Of a DNA stretch of 49,350 nucleotides, positions 46,374-49,350 are shown in pieces. This DNA is from Nitrospira sp. SB0677_bin_15. Lineage in GTDB: Bacteria > Nitrospirota > Nitrospiria > Nitrospirales > UBA8639. The position numbers were made by a program, and so were the translations under genes. Where the stretch lies: the NCBI GenBank assembly GCA_009842645.1, contig VYFB01000155.1:1-49350 (forward strand), in the 5' to 3' direction. The first letter of the stretch is position 1, and the number at the start of each line of letters is the position of its first letter. The notes under the pieces are model-generated. The model had not been told where the DNA came from and searched no databases. It saw only the letters and a program-made list of their open reading frames with translations.

Positions 46374-46413
46374 TCCCCCTCACCCCAGCCCTCTCCCTCC
46401 AGGGGCGAGGGAG
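46374..46413. repeat. CCCTCACCCC-type hairpin repeat
   Basis: CCCCTCACCCCAGCCCTCTCCC with GGGGCGAGGGAG lies between the convergent zinc-ribbon and ruvA genes. Confidence 0.7.
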
Positions 46414-46417
46414 GCAG

Positions 46418-47023
46418 CTAGTGTTTCGAGAGCAGTTTCAAGCCTTCCCGGATCAGTTCGTCGAGTGAGGTGAGGGCAGGGCTTATGCGGTTCACCTGGT
46501 CGAGGGCGTTTTTCACGTCGCGATGCCGGTATCCCAGGTTGACCAGTGCCGACAGGGCATCCTCCCGTGGGGCATCAATCGACGCCGGGGCGTCGGTCGC
46601 TTCAGGCGGTCCATCCCCGAGGCAGGCGATAGTATCCTTGAGTTCCAGGGCAATGCGGCCCGCGGATTTCTTCCCGATGCCCGGAACGGACGCGAGTTTC
46701 TCCACGTCACCGGCAAGCACGGCCTCCCGCAGATCGGCAACCTTCAAGGCGGACAACACGCTCAGGGCTAGTTTGCCGCCCACGCCGGAGATTTTGGTCA
46801 GCAGGGTAAAGGCTGTTTTTTCGTCGGTCGTCAGGAACCCGAATAATTGAATGGCATCGTCCCGCATGTGCGTGAAGACGTGTAACGTCATGGGCGCACG
46901 CAGGTCCGGAAGGGCGAAATAGGTGCTGAGCGGGATGAACACTTCGTAGCCCACGCCGTTGACGTCGATCACGACCCGTGAGGGGTCTTTCGCCGCCAGG
47001 ATTCCCGTCAGGTTGGCAATCAT
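46418..47023 (-). CDS. ruvA: Holliday junction DNA helicase subunit RuvA
   Basis: Binds four-way junctions and targets the RuvB motor. The N-terminal OB fold (MIANLTGILAAKDPSRVVID) is followed by two helix-hairpin-helix motifs (TKISGVGGKLALSVLS and ASVPGIGKKSAGRIALELK) and a C-terminal RuvB-binding domain. 201 aa is normal. It follows yebC after 33 bp; ruvC and ruvB are not in the window. Confidence 0.95.
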   Translation of the reverse strand: MIANLTGILAAKDPSRVVIDVNGVGYEVFIPLSTYFALPDLRAPMTLHVFTHMRDDAIQLFGFLTTDEKTAFTLLTKISGVGGKLALSVLSALKVADLREAVLAGDVEKLASVPGIGKKSAGRIALELKDTIACLGDGPPEATDAPASIDAPREDALSALVNLGYRHRDVKNALDQVNRISPALTSLDELIREGLKLLSKH

Positions 47024-47056
47024 GAAGCGGGGTCACGTGAGAGGGGGTGGCGCACC

Positions 47057-47809
47057 TCAGCCGGAGGCCGCGACTTTTTCCATCACTTCATCCGGAATGT
47101 CGAAGTTGGCGTGCACTTTTTGGACGTCGTCATGGTCATCCAGGATTTCCATCAATTTCAACATCTGCTCGGCCGGTTTTTCCTCGAGACGGATCTGATT
47201 CTGTGAGAGATAGGTGAGTTCAGCCAATGACGTGTGAACGTCGGCCTCGTACAAAGCCGCCTTGACCGCTTCGAACGTAGCGATCTCCGTGGTGATTTCA
47301 AAGCCGGCACCGGTCTGTTTCACGTCCTCCGCGCCGGCGTCCAGGACGATGTTCAATAGCTGATCTTCATCGAGCGCCGGCCCGTCTGCAAGCAGGAGCC
47401 CTTTCTGGTGGAACTGCCACGCCACGGCCCCGGCTTCGGCCATGGTTCCGTGATTCTTCCCCAGCATGCTGCGAATTTCCGACACCGTACGGTTGCGATT
47501 ATCCGTCATCACCTCAATCAGGATAGCGGTTCCACCGGGCCCGTAGCCTTCGAGCGAGAACTCCTCATAATTGGCGCCCGGTAGCTCCCCCGTACCCCGC
47601 TGGATGGCGCGTTTGATGGTATCGGCCGGCATGTTGGATTCCTTGGCCTTGGCGATACAGGTCCGCAGGGTCGGGTTCGCATCGGGGTCGCCGCCCGCGC
47701 GGGCTGCGACGGTAATTTCGCGGATCAGTTTGGTGAACATTTTTCCGCGTTTGGCATCGACCCCGGCCTTATGGCGTTTGATTGTGGACCAATGACTATG
47801 ACCACCCAT
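47057..47809 (-). CDS. yebC: YebC/PmpR-family protein (transcriptional/translational regulator)
   Basis: 250 aa starting MGGHSHWSTIKRHKAGVDAK, the family signature, with GTGELPGANYEEFSLEGYGP near residue 71. YebC proteins are DNA-binding regulators in some bacteria, and recent work links members to translation of proline-rich stretches. It has a strong promoter (47889-47918) and a GAAGG ribosome site, and heads the yebC-ruvA unit. Confidence 0.95.
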   Translation of the reverse strand: MGGHSHWSTIKRHKAGVDAKRGKMFTKLIREITVAARAGGDPDANPTLRTCIAKAKESNMPADTIKRAIQRGTGELPGANYEEFSLEGYGPGGTAILIEVMTDNRNRTVSEIRSMLGKNHGTMAEAGAVAWQFHQKGLLLADGPALDEDQLLNIVLDAGAEDVKQTGAGFEITTEIATFEAVKAALYEADVHTSLAELTYLSQNQIRLEEKPAEQMLKLMEILDDHDDVQKVHANFDIPDEVMEKVAASG

Positions 47810-47888
47810 GCCTTCGTATCCTTATGCAAATCGTGCGAAACTCTTGGGATGTTTCCTGATGGTTCAGGGAACACGTTGCTTGGTTTGC

Positions 47889-47918
47889 ATCATAGGATAG
47901 GGCATCCGATGGTGTCAA
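47889..47918 (-). promoter_or_regulatory. yebC-ruvA promoter
   Basis: Perfect TTGACA (47918-47913) and TATGAT (47894-47889) with 18-bp spacing, giving a leader of about 75 nt. Confidence 0.6.
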
Positions 47919-48002
47919 CGAGAGTTATGTAATAAATCTTAAGTATCACCATGCGATTTCTCATAATCTGCTCACGACGGACGGCGAGTTCCATATCATC
48001 CG

Positions 48003-48232
48003 TGTATGTGTTCGGTCATTCGTTGACAAAATAAAGGGCTGGCCTCACCAGAATTGTCATTCTGAGCGTAGCGAAGAATCCCCTTGCTGTCATCCCCGAC
48101 TCCGATCGGGGATCCAGGGTTGTTGTCGTTGCGAAGGGCAGAAAAAGCAAAGACTCTGGATCCTCGATTAAAGATGTCGAGGATGACAGAAGGAGACAGT
48201 GAAATGTGTCAACGAATGACTGAACACATACA
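48003..48232. repeat. Nested palindromic element upstream of fmt
   Basis: Outer inverted arms of 26 bp (48003-48028 and 48207-48232, one mismatch, TGTATGTGTTC.GTCATTCG) enclose an inner inverted pair (48088-48119 and 48154-48188) beginning TGTCATCC and ending GATCCAG. A GTCATTCTGAGCGTAGCGAAG piece lies between. The element is about 230 bp and fills most of the 482-bp gap 47810-48291; no gene is seen there. Confidence 0.75.
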
Positions 48233-48291
48233 ATCCGAATCGCGCCAACAGGGAAGTTGCGTGAAGACAGGGAGGATGGTAAGGAAACACC

Positions 48292-49293
48292 ATGCGCGTC
48301 GTGTTTATGGGAACACCTGCCTTTGCGGTGCCGTCACTCGAAGCCTTGGACAACTCGGACCATGAAGTCGTGGGCGTGGTCACGCAGCCCGACCGCCCCA
48401 AGGGAAGAGGCCAAGCCGTGGTGTCGTGCCCGGTCAAAGAACTGGCGTTGTCCAAGGGATTGCCAGTGTGGCAGCCCGACAAGATCAAGAGCCCGGAATT
48501 CCTGCAACAACTTTCCGAGTGGAAGCCGGACGTCATCGCCGTAACGGCCTTCGGGCGGATTCTGCCCAAGGTGATCCTGGATCTGCCGCCCATGGGATGC
48601 GTCAATGTTCATGCGTCGCTGTTGCCCGCATACCGGGGCGCCGCTCCGATCCAATGGGCGCTCATTCACGGGAATACGGAAACCGGCATCACCACGATGG
48701 TGATGGATGAAGGCATGGATACGGGAGCCGTGTTGCTTCAGCAAACCATCCCGATCGAACCCGAGGATACTGTCTTGGAGTTGGGCAACCGGATGGCGCT
48801 GGCCGGCGGTGCGCTCCTGGTGGAGACGCTGACGCGCTTGGCCGCGCGCACGGTCGTCCCTCGCGCACAGGATCATAGCCGGGCAACGATGGCCCCGTTA
48901 CTGAAAAAAGAAGATGGCGTGATTGATTGGACCCAATCGGCCACGGAAATCGCCAACCGGATCCGGGGCCTCTCGCCGTGGCCCGGGTCCTACACCTTTC
49001 ATCATGCCTGTCCTGAGCAGAACGGAGCGGAGCGAAGTAAGCAGCGTTTGATCATCCGCAAAGGCCGTGTCGATGCACAAGGCGGCTTGGCCGGTGGCAA
49101 GCAACAACCCGGCACCATCCTGGCCGTGGGTCCGAAATCCTTTTGGGTGGAAACGGGTGAGGGTAGGATCGAAGTGCTGGAAGTGCAGCCCGCGAACAAA
49201 AAACGCATGTCCGTGGAACAGTTTCTGCTAGGATATGCCCTTCGAGCGCAGGAAACGCTTAGTCCGCAGTCGAGGACAACGTGGAACCTCTGA
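48292..49293 (+). CDS. fmt: Methionyl-tRNA formyltransferase
   Basis: Formylates initiator Met-tRNA. The N-terminal catalytic domain has FMGTPAFAVPSLEAL near residue 5 and the formyl-folate site HASLLPAYRGAAPIQWALI near residue 106; the C-terminal OB domain binds tRNA. AAGGA lies six bases before the ATG. At 333 aa it is longer than the usual 310-315 because of a 13-codon insert (49006-49044). Its final codons, Asn-Leu-stop, are the first bases of hairpin element copy 3. def is not adjacent in this window. Confidence 0.95.
   Translation: MRVVFMGTPAFAVPSLEALDNSDHEVVGVVTQPDRPKGRGQAVVSCPVKELALSKGLPVWQPDKIKSPEFLQQLSEWKPDVIAVTAFGRILPKVILDLPPMGCVNVHASLLPAYRGAAPIQWALIHGNTETGITTMVMDEGMDTGAVLLQQTIPIEPEDTVLELGNRMALAGGALLVETLTRLAARTVVPRAQDHSRATMAPLLKKEDGVIDWTQSATEIANRIRGLSPWPGSYTFHHACPEQNGAERSKQRLIIRKGRVDAQGGLAGGKQQPGTILAVGPKSFWVETGEGRIEVLEVQPANKKRMSVEQFLLGYALRAQETLSPQSRTTWNL
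49006..49044. repeat. Probable repeat-derived in-frame insert in fmt
   Basis: Thirteen codons ACPEQNGAERSKQ, containing TGTCCTGAGCAGAACGGAGC and GAGCGAAGT, resemble the TCCTGAGCGTAGCGAAGT-type repeats elsewhere in the window. They interrupt the expected PWPGSYTFHH...RLIIRKG join in the C-terminal domain. Confidence 0.5.
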
Positions 49294-49350
49294 TCTATTG
49301 TGATAGCGGGATGCAGGGCAAGGCGTCCCGGAGCGAAACCCGAGGCTTAT
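49283..49350. repeat. GGAACCTCTGAT hairpin element, copy 3 (cut by window end)
   Basis: GGAACCTCTGAT then the conserved core GTGATAGCGGGATGCAGGGC, matching copies 1 and 2 to the last base of the window. Its first 11 bases include the fmt stop codon. Confidence 0.8.

Overview
The window looks like one contiguous piece of a chromosome from a Gram-negative, rod-shaped, autonomous bacterium. Gene content and order best fit the phylum Nitrospirota (Nitrospira-like). The supporting traits are mreBCD-mrdA-rodA followed by rng, dprA and a TopB-type topoisomerase; a tRNA-Leu-tig-clpP-clpX block; and a minus-strand ilvB-ilvN-ilvC-psd-pssA-leuA-leuB-...-asd block. Short hairpin repeats sit in almost every gap. 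This placement is inferred from gene order and protein appearance; no database comparison was made.

Layout. 1-5.6 kb: cell-shape and elongasome operon (mreB, mreC, mreD, PBP2, rodA) behind a good sigma70-type promoter. 5.8-11.1 kb: RNase G/E, DprA and topoisomerase III, all on the plus strand. 11.1-14.6 kb: clpX, clpP, tig and tRNA-Leu(UAG) on the minus strand, probably one transcript read from a promoter near 14.6 kb. 14.7-15.8 kb: two unknown genes. 16.2-28.4 kb: a long minus-strand series for branched-chain amino acids (ilvB, ilvN, ilvC, leuA, leuB), phospholipid head groups (psd, pssA), aspartate-family precursors (asd), an NHL-repeat protein, a small DUF2905-like membrane protein and a SpoIID-like protein. 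28.7-29.9 kb: a BioF-like enzyme.

30-33 kb is a decayed accessory patch: an antitoxin truncated by a repeat, a broken Sel1-repeat gene, an intact vapBC pair, and a vapC fragment abutting an IS3-family transposase remnant. 33-38.7 kb returns to ordinary genes: a VOC protein, an unknown 188-aa protein, murJ, a TerB-like protein and a membrane-bound spermidine-synthase-like protein. 38.8-41.2 kb is a type II restriction-modification pair resembling PstI/BsuBI. 41.4-44.3 kb is a cluster of PIN-type toxin-antitoxin modules: two intact, two whose toxins have lost the N-terminal half while the antitoxin survives, and one hybrid antitoxin ending at a nonsense codon. 44.4-49.35 kb holds an unknown protein, an FG-GAP-repeat lipoprotein, a small zinc-ribbon protein, ruvA, yebC (no ruvC between them) and fmt.

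The most notable signal outside ordinary genes is the repeat content. At least three copies of a long imperfect hairpin bounded by GGAACCTCTGAT sit at gene edges, and one supplies the stop codon of fmt. Other families (CCTTCGAC...GTCGAAGG, CCCTCACCCC..., GTAGGTCGGATTA..., a nested palindrome at 48.0-48.2 kb) occupy most operon junctions. Members of the CCTTCGAC type appear to lie inside coding sequence in frame (a 39-bp insert in the TerB-like gene, and a 39-bp insert of similar appearance in fmt), and another member replaces the end of an antitoxin.
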